Positions 25,020 to 37,037 are shown, counted from the stretch's first letter. The stretch is 64,000 bases of DNA from Cryptococcus deneoformans JEC21 (GCF_000091045.1 NC_006670.1:1849201-1913200); one strand, 5' to 3'. The notes: generated from the letters alone by a model not told the origin. Translations and numbers: made by a program.

Positions 25020-25750
25020 CTTGTCTATCTTCTATGTATGTCTGCGAGAAACTTCTAAAAGTGTATAAAGTAATGTATAAATGTAGAAACAAGCTGTTGG
25101 TGAAAGAATTTTTTTGATGAATTGCGAGTGACGACAAGAGTTTGTTGTTGCTCCTGAATGAACCGTCACCGAGCGGACTGGGGTCCCGCAAGGGCGGACC
25201 AACAACGTCGACGGTCCGATTCGGAGCGGCACTTATGAGTGGTTGTGTGGAAGGAGAGACATATGTCCACTGGAATATACAGCAGTTAGTGGCATTCATT
25301 ATGCATGGACTGTCAGTATGGCGAAGGGTCAGAAGGAGAAATATCGGTGTTTTACATCATGCATCAACCTCCGTCCGCGCTTCGTCTCTTTTCTGGCTTG
25401 TAGTGAATGCAAGGCAGGAAGTTCGGGACCTAACTAGCCTAATATCGGCACTGCCCGAGAACTTCTCCTGACCTTTTTTTCTTCTGCTTCCTTCGATATC
25501 AGAAAGGGTCTGCTTCTACTAAGATTGTGACTGAATAGTCTTCGACAGCATGGTCAGAGTTGAGAACCAAGAAAAAAGGGGAATTTTTGCAAAGTAGGAC
25601 AACAGCATCAGTATCGTGCTGATGAAGGTTAGAAGTGGCAAGAGAGGGGCATTTTAAATGTACGTAATAAAGACCAGTTCATCCGGCTCGTCCACAACCG
25701 CCGGAAACACGAGCCATTTACCCTTAATTTAACCCTACAGCAACCCATTC
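25020..25750. other. Intergenic region, no gene supported
   Basis: About 730 bp between the SYM1 start and the stop of the glutamine synthetase-like gene, both on the minus strand. A plus-strand open frame of 109 codons (25142-25471) has no recognisable domain or splice context, so it is not called. It presumably holds the SYM1 promoter. Confidence 0.5.
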
Positions 25751-27401
25751 TTACACCAACTCAAAGTAACGAGCAACTGAAGAGAAAAAAAAGGCCCAAG
25801 TCAGCTCTGTATTTATGCTCTCTTAAACAACATTCACTTACCCTCCCAATCAGTAACAGCCTTTCTATGCAGCTCAACCTCGTGCTCCCTGGTCCCTCCG
25901 TAATGGTCCACAAAAAAGTTACCAAAAACCTCTCTCGCTAAACTATCCTTTTTCATAAATGCCTCCGTTGCACTGTCCAACGATGTAGGAAGGTGCTTCA
26001 CAGTATCGCGAGAGACGCCGGAAGAGCCGATGGGGCCGTAAGGCAAAACTCGTTTTTGCTCAATACCACGAAGACCGAGAGCGAAGATGGCTGACATGGC
26101 AAAGTAAGGGTTCATCTGTAGTGTTTCATCGAGATGTGAGAAAGTCTTGTTTTTTTTCTGTTACAGAGGTACTTACGTCGGCACCGGGTACTCGAACTTC
26201 AAATCGGGTAGCATAACCCGGCACGCCTGGGGCCGTGAGTAATCGTACAGAGGCTGCTCGAGAGTCATAGCCGTATGTCGCTGTGTCAGGAGCCCACATA
26301 GCCTATGTAACGTTAGTTTTATCCACTTTTTACAATCAAATTGCTGACCTGTCCCCCTTGTAACCGTTTGTAGGAGTTGATGGTAGGGCAGAACATCGGC
26401 ACCACTAACGACGCCATCAGCTAACAATATGATACTTGACAATACAAAAATCACCCACCGTCAGGCATGCCTTCAAGCAAGCCGGCCAGGAACCACTCTC
26501 CTTCTTGTGATAGATACTTGAGGTCCTCGAAAGCAGCGTCCTTTCTGCCACCATTGGCCGCCTCCTCATCAGAGACTGCAAAGATGTTTTTGCCGTTCTT
26601 GTCTTGCAGTGAAACGTGAATGTGGCTAAGGAATGTCAGATAAATCCAGTATGTAATTTTAGGCAGTATAGCTCACCCAGAGCATCCAGGAAGCTACAAA
26701 GAGTCGTCAGCGTTGCTTTTTGGCAGGTCGCACATAAAAGGCTTTACTCACATCTCCCCAAGGTTTAGCCATGAAAGTAGGAGAGATACCGTATTTCATA
26801 CCGATGCTCTTGGCGACAAGCTTGAATAAGCAGGCATTATCGGCCATTCTGGAAGCATCAGTGTATCCGAGTGCGGTTTCAAACACTCCGGGGCCGGTTT
26901 CCGTGTCTGCAAATAGTGGCTAGTCAGCTAAAGTTCTTCCCATGTTATCATATAGCCTTACGATGTCCTTCGACCTCGATTCCAAAGTTAACGGCCATGT
27001 CATACAGATCGTGGAAATAGTCCATATTAAGTGTAGGCCGTAAGATAGAATAACCGTGCACTGCAAACAATTAGCTTTCAACCTTTGTATCGGTGAGACG
27101 CTGTCACTCACTGCCAGGGGTAAGAGGGTTTAGATTCCTGAAATTCTTGTCTGCCAATGATTTGGTAGTTTCGGCGAACTGAAAGTACTGAGATCCCGAC
27201 AAATCAGATATCACTCTCCATACCGGATTCCAACTCACTTCGAATTCGGCACCACTCATGCACTTGTACCCCATAGCTTCCCCCTTGTCCGTGACCTTTG
27301 CAATCAGGCTTCTGGGGTCAACAGGGAGGACTTCTCCCGTTTCCGGAATGACAAATCGGCACAAGAAAAAAGGAATATCCTTTTCCCATTTCAATCGGCG
27401 A

Positions 27402-27436
<35 letters not shown>

Positions 27437-27699
27437 ATATCCATTATCCCAGTTGGCGACAAGGAGTTCCTTGTTGTAAGCCTGGTCATGGACTAAACTG
27501 GTATCAGTAAGTGTTTATATGACAAACCTGTGGACTCACTATCCCATCCAAAGATAACGCTACAAAAGTTGAAGCCTTCAGACTTGACCGATGAAAGCAG
27601 CTTTGCCTTGCTCATGATCTTGCCTCTGAGCACACCTTCAACATCCACGCCTGTACATTATAAATGAGTATAAGAATTGTCAGTGATGGCATAAATAGA

Positions 27700-27730
<31 letters not shown>

Positions 27731-27796
27731 GTTCTTCAACAGCTCCTCGAGTTCTTCGAGGTTGGTTGGGGCGTTCTCTGTTGGTGACGGGGACAT
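25751..27796 (-). CDS. Glutamine synthetase-like enzyme (GlnA / FluG C-terminal type)
   Basis: The start is ATG 27794-27796 (MSPSPTENAPTNLEELEELL). The N-terminal beta-grasp part reads VKVAGVDVEGVLRGKIMSK. The catalytic barrel has IEVEGHHTETGPGVFETALG (metal ligands), GCSGHIHVSLQDKNG, NSYKRLQGGQAMWAPDTATY, SRAASVRL and FEVRVPGADMNPYFAMSA. All main GS active-site blocks are present, so an active ligase is likely. The pattern ETGPGVFE is more like FluG or gamma-glutamyl-amine synthetases than cytosolic eukaryotic GS, so glutamine may not be the true product. A small last exon supplies ARYFELV and the stop at 25751-25753. About ten exons. It is divergent from UNG1. Confidence 0.88.
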
Positions 27797-28125
27797 TGTG
27801 TAGAGTGTTTGTGGGCGGGGATCTGAGATGGAGATGAGGGGAAGAGTACATATAGGGAAGCGATATGAAAAGACGATCCGGGGACAATTGATCAAGCGAT
27901 GACGACGGGAGAAGCCCACAGATAGCCGACAGAGTTTAGCCAGAACGTGCCTGCGGCCTCCCCCCTTTCCCATGTCCGCAGCGGATCTCATATAAATAAT
28001 ATTCCAAACGCGTCGCGTTCGCTACTTTGCTTCCGCGACCCTCTCCGTGTCGAAGAGCAGTAGTCCATACGAAGTAGTATAGCAGTACATTCTCAGCTCG
28101 TACAGTGAAGAACACTATACCTGCA
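27797..28125. promoter_or_regulatory. Divergent promoter, GS-like gene / UNG1
   Basis: A 329-bp space between two divergent start codons. It contains a short AT-rich stretch (ATATAAATAATATTCC, near 27990), but no recognised regulatory site. Confidence 0.5.
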
Positions 28126-28827
28126 ATGTCCCCAAAAGCGCGCTCAATCTCTTCCTACTTCATCAAGCCAACTGCAGCAACCGCGTCAGCCGCGTCCCAG
28201 AAACCTGTCAGCACTGCAGCTAGAGACCTTGCGGCAAGCCCATCGAATCAGTCTAAAGAGAACATTGAGAACGTGTCACCAAATGCTGATAAGGGCAGCG
28301 CTACGCCCGCCTCTGGGCTAGCCAAAAAAAGAAAACTTGACGAGGCCTCTACGAGTGGGTGTATTGCACATGTAACCCAGCCAAAAACAGATCATTGAGC
28401 AACAAGTGTAGACGCGACACCAACGGGCAAGATGGCCAAAGTGACAGAGTCTGCTAGCAACACTCTCTCCTTTAAACCTCTACGCGCGACTTCTATCGCC
28501 CAGTTTCGTGAACGAATCGCCGGACGCCCATCGCTTCTCTCCTTGCTGGAACTTGAAATGTCATCCATGGGAGAAGACTGGTTCTTGGCGCTTCAAGAGG
28601 AGTTCACAAAGCCTTACTTTGTCAAGGTAGGTTATCTGGTTACCTGAATTCCAGCTTATCAACTACTCGATATAGCTGAAGGAATTTATCACTGCTGAAC
28701 AACAAAACAAAAAAGTTTTCCCTCCTGGTAGGTAGCGTTGATTGATTTTGCGTTTAGGCGTCTGAACATTCTAACATTAACCTTAGCTGGGGACATTTAC
28801 TCCTGGTCTAGGTTTTGTCCATTGAAG

Positions 28828-28861
<34 letters not shown>

Positions 28862-29663
28862 CACCAAGGTTACCCAGAAAGCTGATTTGATCTGTCTCGC
28901 CTGTAGGCCAAGACCCTTATCACGTGAGCAGCCAACGTTTGATAACCCAGCCATTTACTGAACCTTGCCCATTACAGGATGATGGACAAGCCCATGGTCT
29001 CGCCTTTTCAGTTCGAAAAGGCGTAAGGATCCCTCCTTCTTTAAGAAATATGTACCAAGAGATGGCCCAAGAGGTCCCTGGATTTGTTCAGCCGAAACAT
29101 GGGTGTGTCTGAAAGCTCGTAATGCTTTTGAAGCTGACTGTCTCACAATGTAGCGATCTGACTGAATGGGCGAAACATGGCGTATTACTGCTCAACACTT
29201 CCCTTACTGTTCGTGCACACGAGGTGAATGATATATGATTATGTACTCTTCTTAAACGCGTCTGACTGTGGTTGTTATATATCACAGGCTGGCTCTCACG
29301 CAAAAGCAGGATGGGATCAGTTTACAGCAGCTGTACTCAAGGTCGTCACAAACCGCTTGGCACCTGCTTCTGAATCAAATGTCGGTGGAAATGGAGTCGT
29401 CTTCATGGCATGGGGAGCCCATGCAGCAAAGATGTGTGCTGGCATCGATACGGTAAGTGATCGCGTTTAATGCTTGCAAACTGTTTTGCTGAATTGATGG
29501 ATCCATTCAGAACAAGCACTTGTTGCTTAAATCCGCACATCCAAGCCCTCTTTCTGCCAGTCGAGGATTTTTCGGAAATGGTCATTTTAAGAAAGCTAAC
29601 GGGTGGCTTGAAGAGAGGTATGGGGCCGGTGGAGGTATTGACTGGAAGAGTTTGGGCGCTTAA
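28126..29663 (+). CDS. UNG1: Uracil-DNA glycosylase, family 1
   Basis: Ung1 removes uracil from DNA at the start of base-excision repair in nucleus and mitochondria. The first exons encode [20 protein letters not shown]; the SISSYFIKP segment resembles the PCNA-binding region of nuclear UNG but lacks the usual glutamine. Then come a Ser/Ala-rich linker and AKKRKLDE, a possible nuclear signal. The catalytic domain has [20 protein letters not shown] (catalytic Asp), [31 protein letters not shown] and the leucine-loop motif [15 protein letters not shown]. It ends GIDWKSLGA with TAA at 29661-29663. All catalytic motifs are intact. It converges on SLT11 with a 161-bp gap. Confidence 0.96.
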
Positions 29664-29824
29664 GACGGCGAATGAGTCTACTCGAAATGTTCCTTCAATT
29701 GTTACCTCAAATTTTGATCACATGTTTTTCCTTTTGATTACATATTTCTACATAATAAATAAACTGTATGTGTATGCACCTGACAACCCTCTCCCCCTAA
29801 CGGCTGTAACAGCTGAAATCATGC

Positions 29825-29915
29825 TCAAGCGGGAGCTGCTGATCCTTCCACGGCAGCAGCTGCCTTCTTCTGCGGTCGTGCCCTTCCCCAAACAATTTTC
29901 GCCTTCTTTCCCTCC

Positions 29916-29956
<41 letters not shown>

Positions 29957-30527
29957 TTCCGCCATAGAACGTTGGTTAAAGTTGACAAATGCACAATCTA
30001 GGTAAACCGGTCAGCAAGACAGATAAGACGTCAGATAGGCAAGACATACGACTAGCTTCAACGATGGAGATGGATTTCACGTCCGATGGCTTGACGAAAG
30101 GACAAGCACCAACCAGAGACGCCCTAACGTGAGAGTCGTTGCATTGAGGTAATCCTAAAAACAGCAGGGTCGTCTGAACCGGTATCAGCAATTGAGAGGC
30201 CATTATAACCGCAGCAAGACATGCGTACAATTGACTTGTCCTCTGGCGCTTTTAAGCCCTTACTCTCCGCATTCTGACTCAAAATCTTTTTGGCCACAGG
30301 ATCGTTCCTGCCGTAATATCTATCCACAAGGCTCTGCTGGCTAGGTTTCTGGGTCTCGTTTTCCTTTGGCATTTCGTGTCTGCAAATAACCGTTAGCCTA
30401 AAAGAATCCGGTGATGTACAGTACTCTGGGGTCGACTGACCGGAATGGGCACTCGGCTCCTCGTTTACATTCTCCTTTGACAAAGAAACTACAAATGTGG
30501 GGCCTATTCCGCTTGTAGTAAGGATCT

Positions 30528-30565
<38 letters not shown>

Positions 30566-30697
30566 ATTTGCCACCTCAGAATCATAAGCAAGGCCATCTG
30601 GGGACTCGGCCATTTGAGCTTCAAGATTTTGGATATAATATTCTAAATAGTTATGCGGCGAATCAGCTGGGGATTGCTGGTGTAATGCGAATATACG

Positions 30698-30773
<76 letters not shown>

Positions 30774-31195
30774 GAACTCTCTACGCGATGACAAATTCAG
30801 CAATATGTCTACTATAATTGAATCGTAAATCTTAGGACAATACTCACAAGTCCAAAAGACATGTCTGACATACACCCTTTATCTTGGCACAGGTCGTACA
30901 AATTTCCGTCTTCTTCATTCGACCTTCTCCAGGATTCCATCGGAATACAGTAAAGGGACGGTTGCAGACTTTACATTCGTGTCCAAATTCTTGTTTGTTC
31001 TAAATGAGGATGTAAGCTTTTGCGCTATAGGTACATACAGATAAGACGAGCTAACCATTCGAACATAAGGGTTGGGACCAAGACCTGTTACCTGTCAGCC
31101 AATATTCTCCCGGCAAGCAACACAAATCAACAACTTACAGGTTTCGCATCTGAGGAATTAGTGTTAATACATTGATAAGCACGTCATAGAGTAGG

Positions 31196-31229
<34 letters not shown>

Positions 31230-31319
31230 CCCTACTTTCTACAAATTAAACAGTCAGCATTAGTTCCGTCCACCAATGCTTGTATGGTTGCGTACGTTGA
31301 TATCGTGTTTTGCAGGCAT
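29825..31319 (-). CDS. SLT11: Pre-mRNA-splicing factor SLT11/ECM2 (RBM22)
   Basis: The first exon MPAKHDIN (ATG 31317-31319) is followed by small exons with N-terminal zinc-binding cysteines (CETC...[18 protein letters not shown], then [11 protein letters not shown] and [20 protein letters not shown]). A CCCH finger reads [20 protein letters not shown]. The C-terminal RRM has [19 protein letters not shown] and [19 protein letters not shown]. The end is Ala-rich ([11 protein letters not shown]). In yeast Ecm2/Slt11 and human RBM22 contact U6 and the intron in the catalytic spliceosome. The architecture is complete. Many exons of very different size are needed, consistent with the intron density here. 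Confidence 0.93.
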
Positions 31320-31768
31320 CTCGCACAATGAATCAGTTTTTTAGAGATCGTGCTGGATACAAATTGTATGCTCGTGACTTGATAATGACAAAGCCAATAA
31401 TATGAACTGCCGGAAAGAGATGATGATCACTACTGCATGTCATTTAACAACAGATCATGAATCAAAACGGAGTGTGCCAGATAATCCTGACGTGGCATTT
31501 CCGCAAATCTGTGGTGATATTATTTATGATGGTGGTGGTGGTGGCACGGCGGCGGCGGCCGGCTGGCGGTGGTGGAGGCCCGAAGGTTAGTCACCACTGG
31601 CTGTTCTTCTGTGAGTGGTGCCGCATATGTAATAAGAACAGTGACGAAACTCGGTCATGACTTCCCCTTTCTTTTCTAAACTCTGACAGCCCCAACTGCC
31701 AACAGTATCTTTTCAACAATTTTCGTACTTCTACGTAACTCCTTATTGAGACATAAAGCAGCTTCGCC
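31320..31768. promoter_or_regulatory. Divergent intergenic region, SLT11 / DUF427 gene
   Basis: About 450 bp between divergent genes. It contains a purine-rich GGTGGTGGTGG run followed by GGCGGCGGCGG near 31530-31560. A 62-67 codon frame through it is low complexity and not called. Confidence 0.5.
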
Positions 31769-32071
31769 ATGTCCGCCGATCAGCAAATCGCCGTCTATCT
31801 GCGAGGCAAGGTCCTCGCTCAAGCTATGACATCGGATTGCGAACATGTCGAAGGAAAGTATGTCACTCTGTGTTCATTGCCGTAGAAAATCTCGTATGGC
31901 CTGAGGCCGCTATTTCATCATAACTCCCATTGAGCTGATATTGACCCTTTATCTTGACGTAGCTGGTACTTCCCTGACCATGCGCTTGTTGGGCGGGAAC
32001 GTTTTTCGCAGAGCGACACTCACACTCACTGCCCGTGGAAAGGTGAAGCAAGCTATTACAACTACCAAGGG

Positions 32072-32104
<33 letters not shown>

Positions 32105-32256
32105 GATTTTAACACGTTATTGTTACTAAGTAATTTATTGACAGTATGTACAGGTACTATCCGCAGCCGAAAAAAGGTGCTGAGAAAGTTGAAGGCCGTG
32201 TGGCCTTCCACGTAGGGAAAGTAGACGGACTCAAGCTCGGGGAGCCTTCCATCTGA
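31769..32256 (+). CDS. DUF427-domain protein
   Basis: Three exons join to a protein of a little over 100 residues: MSADQQIAVYLRGKVLAQAM, then HVEGKWYFPDHALVGRERFS, HTHCPWKGEASYYNYQGDEG and IKDIAWYYPQPKKGAEKVEG, ending GLKLGEPSI. The core W-YFP-D...C-WKG-A-YY...D-AW-YP is the DUF427 signature, found in bacteria and fungi. Function is not established; a small beta-rich fold is expected. It converges on the bZIP gene with about 200 bp between stops. The DUF427 match is clear from motif spacing; any role is unknown. Confidence 0.88.
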
Positions 32257-32460
32257 AAGATATGTATGGAAGTTGATGTGTACATCGGTGAGTACTTGTC
32301 ATTGTAGTGCAGACAGTTACTAATGTGACTCGTATGTCAAGTGTTGTGAGCATGCTGAAATGACGAAGTTGTGTATAATATAATAAAGGGCTGCATCACT
32401 ATGAAGAATCACGATGTCAAGTTGGAACCCGTATGATATATCTTATGGCTCATTGTCACC

Positions 32461-33300
32461 CTAAGATTCACCATTTGGGAAAATGCAAGAATCTTGCCAT
32501 GTGGCTGATTGGACCTCCCTTTCCCTCAACAGCTTCTCTAGCCATGCGCACCTCGACCGAGCTTCATCCCTTTCAAAACAGGCTTTATCTCGTTGTGAGA
32601 CCAACGAGCTAATAACGGTCTGTTGTCCTTGTAATTGGGCTTTCAGTGTCTCTCTCTGGGACAGGAGAGAGTTCCATTCAGCCAATCGACGATTTCTGCA
32701 CTTTTGCTGGGCGGCGCGATCTTGGTGTCTTTGGTGTCAGTATTCGCGAGCCGATCTAGAGATTAATGAAGCATAAGAGGACAAGACTGACTTTGGGCTC
32801 TTCTTCGACTAACTCGTTCTGTTTTATCCACATCGTACTCGGGTGGACGTTTTCCCTTCCTCAGTTAAATAGCGCTAATCAATATCACGAGTACCACCAA
32901 TTATTTCTAATTGGAAAAAACTTACAGAAGACTCCTCAGTGGGCGTAATTCCAAGTTGTTCTGCAACTGAAAGATCCGGCCCATACATGGGCTCTGTTGG
33001 GGAATATAAATCATCGATTTGTGAACCAGTCGGGCTTGTTAAAAAGAAGCTCTCGGGTTGACCAGGTGCGGTCAGATATGGAGAAGATAGATCAGCTGAC
33101 AGTGATTGGACAGAACGTAGCGTGAAATGGGACATATCTCTGGCCACAAGGGTGGAAGGGGTATTGATTGGATATGTTGGGATGAAAGATAACTGAGATA
33201 CCTCCGACAATAGGTTGTTTGCTGACGTCGTAGAGGCTGTAATGCTTTGCTCTTGTGATGGGACGCAATCCTGAAATTCTTCTCGGTTTGTGCTACTCAT
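32461..33300 (-). CDS. bZIP transcription factor
   Basis: Three exons: 33300-32926, 32855-32792 and 32720-32461, giving 232 residues. The N-terminal 125 residues are Ser/Thr/Pro-rich and probably disordered (MSSTNREEFQDCVPSQEQSI). The basic region spans the second junction: TERVSRRRAQ, then NRAAQQKCRNRRLAEWNSLL, with the invariant Asn and Arg of the N-x7-R bZIP pattern. Heptads follow (LKAQLQGQQTVISSL, LVSQRDKACFERDEA). It ends SCIFPNGES. The basic core NRAAQQKCR differs from Yap/Pap1 proteins (NRAAQRAFR), so I do not assign it to a named factor. Using the GACACCAAG acceptor is required; the nearer CTCTAG would abolish the domain. Confidence 0.85.
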
Positions 33301-33769
33301 CTTCTAGACCTCTCGTTGTTCTATTCGTTGGAGCAGATGTGAAAGAAGGGGAATTGTCAGAATACACGAAAAGGTTTACCGACAAATGTATGTATAGCAT
33401 TTCTTAAACAGCTAATTATTATCGTCCCAACCCATCACACATGGCCTGGTGGCTTACTGGGGAGCGGACTTTCTCGAAGACACATGCGCTTCTGATAAAG
33501 GATCAGTAAGTGAAACCATTTAGTAACAAAGGATGCCCAGAAGGAACTGCCGATGAAGGCTTTTTATCGTTATTGAGAGGCCATGTCGTTGGTAGTCCAC
33601 AATGGAAGACTCGATCAACAGATGAGACAGAGCAGATCCTTCCTTCCCAACAGCACATTATTCTCATCGAAGCCCGGACACGTTCGTACATAAGGCAAAA
33701 TTCAATCAAGAATACATGTACAGCTGCTATCTTGAAATAGTGCTACAGTGGTACATTTTAACGAGTGCT
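33301..33769. other. Intergenic region, no gene seen
   Basis: About 470 bp between the bZIP start and the SPP2 stop, both on the minus strand. It presumably holds the bZIP promoter. Short open frames (68-76 codons, about 33503-33740) have no support. Confidence 0.45.
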
Positions 33770-35127
33770 CTACCGATCCCGTCTCCTTTCTCTGTCTCCT
33801 TCCCTATCCCTCTTATCTCTATCGTCTCCTCTATCCCTATAGGACCGCCTTTCACGCTCATCCCGTCTACCTCTCTCCCTGTCCCTATCCCTCTCCCTGT
33901 CCCTATCCCTCTCCCTGTCCCTATCCCTCTCCCTGTCCCTATCTCTATAACCATCACCACGTCTCTTGCTCTCTCTTCCACCATCATCATCTCTTCTTCT
34001 TTTGCCGTCACTCTCGGCACTATGTCTGCTTGACCTCTCGCTGCCAGGCGTCGCGGAACCACCGTCTTCTCCTCTCCGCACCAACGCTCCAGACAAATTA
34101 TACTTCATGCTATCCCTCTTGCTTGGTTTCGCTGGCCTTTTACCGGAGCCAGAACCAGGTCGACTGGGAGGGACAGGCGTTTCAAGCGCAGTTGCACCGA
34201 GACCGAGGAGTGCTGGTCGAAGTTTAGGTTCATGGATTTTAGTACCTTGGGCAGAAGGATTCCACCCCATACCTCGGGCCATGGCTTCACCGAATGCAGA
34301 CACAGGGATCGCTGCGTAGTCATCCAAAGTCGACTGTGGTCGTATCGTTAGCGTTCGGGCTCGGTAGCCGCAGGGTAGATTACCTACTTCTTCAGGCAAT
34401 GCCTCGATATCCCGCTTCAAGGCATCCTCCTCTGATAAAGGCTTATCTTTCCCCATATCAATAATTAGCTCTCGACGAAGACGCTCTTCTTCCGTTTCCG
34501 CGGGCACATCGCCGTGAAGGATTGCTTGAAGGGCTTGTTCTTCCAGAGTGAGCGGCTCCTTCTTGACCTCTATTCCTGGTCCAGAAGTACCATTTAATGA
34601 GGAAGGTGTCTCATATTCATCCCTGCGCTCAACTTTAACAGCAACTTCCCCATCGTCCGCTTGCACCTCCGTCTTGACAACCGTTCTCAGTCCCGAGCGC
34701 TGGGGTTCATCACCAACCCTCTCATGAGTTTCCACAGGCTCAGTGGTTGCACGGGAGTCGGGTCGGTAAGATGGTGCACGGCGATTATTGGAGGACGCTC
34801 GCCAGTCTCTGTTAGGTAAAGCGGGGATGATTAGCGGCCCTTCAGGCCTGTCGCCACTATGTATAATATTAGCTCATGTTTGTGATCATTGTGACTACTG
34901 GAGACATACCCGATGATGCGCCCATTGCCAAAACCTTCTATCCGTTCGTCCTTGGGCTTCTGACTCCTTCGCACATTGTAGTGGCCCTCGTCCTCATCAT
35001 CGTCTTCGTCCCTATGGTCTTCGAATAACCTTCGAGAAGGAGGGCCTCTAGCTCCGCTGCCGAGGGGTGAAGGTCGGTACGGGGCTGATCCTGGAGGCCT
35101 GACCGTAAACGACACGGGTGCAGGCAT
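33770..35127 (-). CDS. SPP2: Spp2/GPKOW-type G-patch splicing factor
   Basis: Start ATG 35125-35127: MPAPVSFTVRPPGSAPYRPS, then an acidic patch (RDEDDDEDEG). The middle holds RRELIIDMGKDKPLSEEDAL. Across an intron the G-patch-like core reads STLDDYAAIPVSAFGEAMAR then GMGWNPSAQG, matching Spp2_MOS2 proteins. Yeast Spp2 activates the DEAH helicase Prp2 in the spliceosome. The C-terminus is an unusually long Arg/Asp repeat tail (RDRERD units, from the 18-bp DNA repeat) ending RERRRDR, unlike the short yeast protein. The tail probably affects nuclear-speckle targeting or RNA contact, which is inference. Confidence 0.88.
33875..33946. repeat. 18-bp coding tandem repeat, 4 copies
   Basis: The plus-strand unit CTCCCTGTCCCTATCCCT is repeated four times (33875, 33893, 33911, 33929; the last copy has one mismatch). 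It encodes an R-D-R-E-R-D hexapeptide on the minus strand within SPP2. The near-perfect copies suggest length variation between strains. Confidence 0.95.
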
Positions 35128-35351
35128 TTTGTAGTTAATTTGTGGATTAACAGTAAAAGAAAAAAGATGAACTGTCGCAATGGGTATTTTTATGTGCCGA
35201 GTGGTGCAAGAGAAGATGAGCATGTTACGTAACTGACTTATGAGGCACTCCTTTGAGCCGAGACGTCAGTTCGTCGTCCCGGTGCATCAAGTATCGATCC
35301 AGTTGGGAGTATGGCTATAACCATTCGAGCAGTAGTAAAGTACGAGACAAC
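35128..35351. promoter_or_regulatory. Divergent promoter, SPP2 / VMA13
   Basis: A 224-bp space between two divergent start codons. No specific element recognised. Confidence 0.5.
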
Positions 35352-37037
35352 ATGGCCACGACTGTACACCCTATTCCACCTCCCTTCTTCTCCCCTTACC
35401 TAGATGACCAGTGCAACAAGATCAACGCTAAACCTGTTCCGTGGGAGGTAAGCTTGCTCGTACGTGGGTTCGGTATAGGCTGACATCGGTTCGCTGTGCA
35501 GGGTTACCAGAGGGCAAAGCTTCTTTCAGCAGATGAACTTTCACTTTTGAAGTCTCTCAGCAAGCTTGTACGTCGCCCGACATTATTGTTAATTTACTGC
35601 CATTAACAGATAACATAGCCCTCCGCTCAACGACCTACGGTACTGGCTACTCAAGGGCCTCAGTATGCTAAGCTTTACATCGACTTACTTCGAAAGCTTC
35701 AAAGAGTAGATACCGTTCAGGCGGTGCTTGTATCTATCAGCGACATGCTCGCTGACAACTCGACCATCCCATACTTTCACAATCTTGCATCGCCGGAGCA
35801 CCCTGACGATCCTTACGGGCCTATCGTCAAGTGTTTGAGTATGGATGAAGAATTTCCTGTCTTGGGAAGCCTGAGGATATTGTCACTTTTGATTGCGTGA
35901 GATTGTCCTGGGAAAGCATGGCAAAAAGCTAATGTAGATTCCAGCACCGATCCCAAGCCCTTCCCCAACGACCTCGTTCCCACTTTACTCTCATCCCTCC
36001 AAAAGCTCTTAAACGGCAGTCGATTGCCTCTATGGGAAGTTGCAGCCCAGGTCCTCGGTGCTGTTCTCGGGACTAAACAGTTCAGGAAGTTCGTATGGAA
36101 TGAAGAAAATTGCCTCTCAGGGTGTGTCTAGGAGTTCAGCCATCTTTGTGTCAAGCTAATCGGCGGGGGTAGGCTTATCAAATCTTTGAAGACGAACCCC
36201 AACCCCCAAGCGCAATATTGGGCTATCACTTGTCTTTGGCAATTGTCGTTCGAGAAAGAAGTGGCGGAGAACTTGGACAAGAAGTATGATGTCGTGGCGA
36301 TCCTGACCGATATAGCTAAGGCTGCGGTGAAAGAAAAAGTCACTCGGGTTGTAGTGGCTACTTTCAGGGTAAAACCAAATCGTTCAATATATGTCCATAG
36401 CTGACAAGGACAACTTAGAACCTACTCGCCATCGCGCCTTCCCAGAACCTTCCTTCCATGTTTGTTACAAAACTGCTACCCTTCATTGTTTCTCTTCAGT
36501 CGCGTAAATGGTCCGATGAGGAGATTGTTGAAGACCTTGACTACCTCAAGGATGAGCTCAAGTCTCGCTTGGATGGGCTTAGCACCTATGACGAGTACGT
36601 CAAGGAGCTTGAGAGTGGTCATTTAGTCTGGTCACCTGCACATGAGACGGATGACTTTTGGAAGGAGAATGGAATTAGGATTGGGCAGGAAGAGGGCGGG
36701 AAGGCGGTCAAGTCAGTAACAGAGTTCATCTTGATTTGAGCCTTTGCTGACATGACAGCAGGCGCTTAGTCGAGCTTATCACGACAAGTAAAGATCCTCT
36801 TGTTCTTGCTGTTGCCACGCATGATATCGGTCAGTTTGTCAAGTACGGTGGTGACCGATCTAAACAGTATGTATATCACTTTGTTGTTCAGTGCCTATCT
36901 AACATATACATAGAATCATCGACAACCTGCACGGCAAGACGCGTGTGATGGAACTGATGAGCCACGAGAATGCGGACGTAAGGTATCAGGCGTTGATGAC
37001 GGTGCAGAGATTGATGAGCCAACACTGGTCAAAGTAA
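35352..37037 (+). CDS. VMA13: V-type proton ATPase subunit H
   Basis: Subunit H bridges V1 and Vo and silences ATP hydrolysis by free V1, supporting vacuolar and endomembrane acidification. The start MATTVHPIPPPFFSPYLDDQ is followed by exons with SADELSLLKSLSKL, GPQYAKLYIDLLRKLQRVDT, QAVLVSISDMLADN and LGSLRILSLLIA. Central armadillo-like repeats include QAQYWAITCLWQLSFEKEVA and VTRVVVATFRNLLAIAPSQN. The C-terminal block is DEEIVEDLDYLKDELKSRLD, WSPAHETDDFWKEN and a closing VLAVATHDIGQFVKYGGDRS with MELMSHENADVRYQALMTVQ. It ends QHWSK. Length (about 440 residues) is normal. Nine or so exons join in frame. Confidence 0.95.

Noticed and set aside
25142..25471. 109-codon plus-strand frame upstream of SYM1
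   Set aside because: No domain, no splice support, and it lies where the SYM1 promoter should be.
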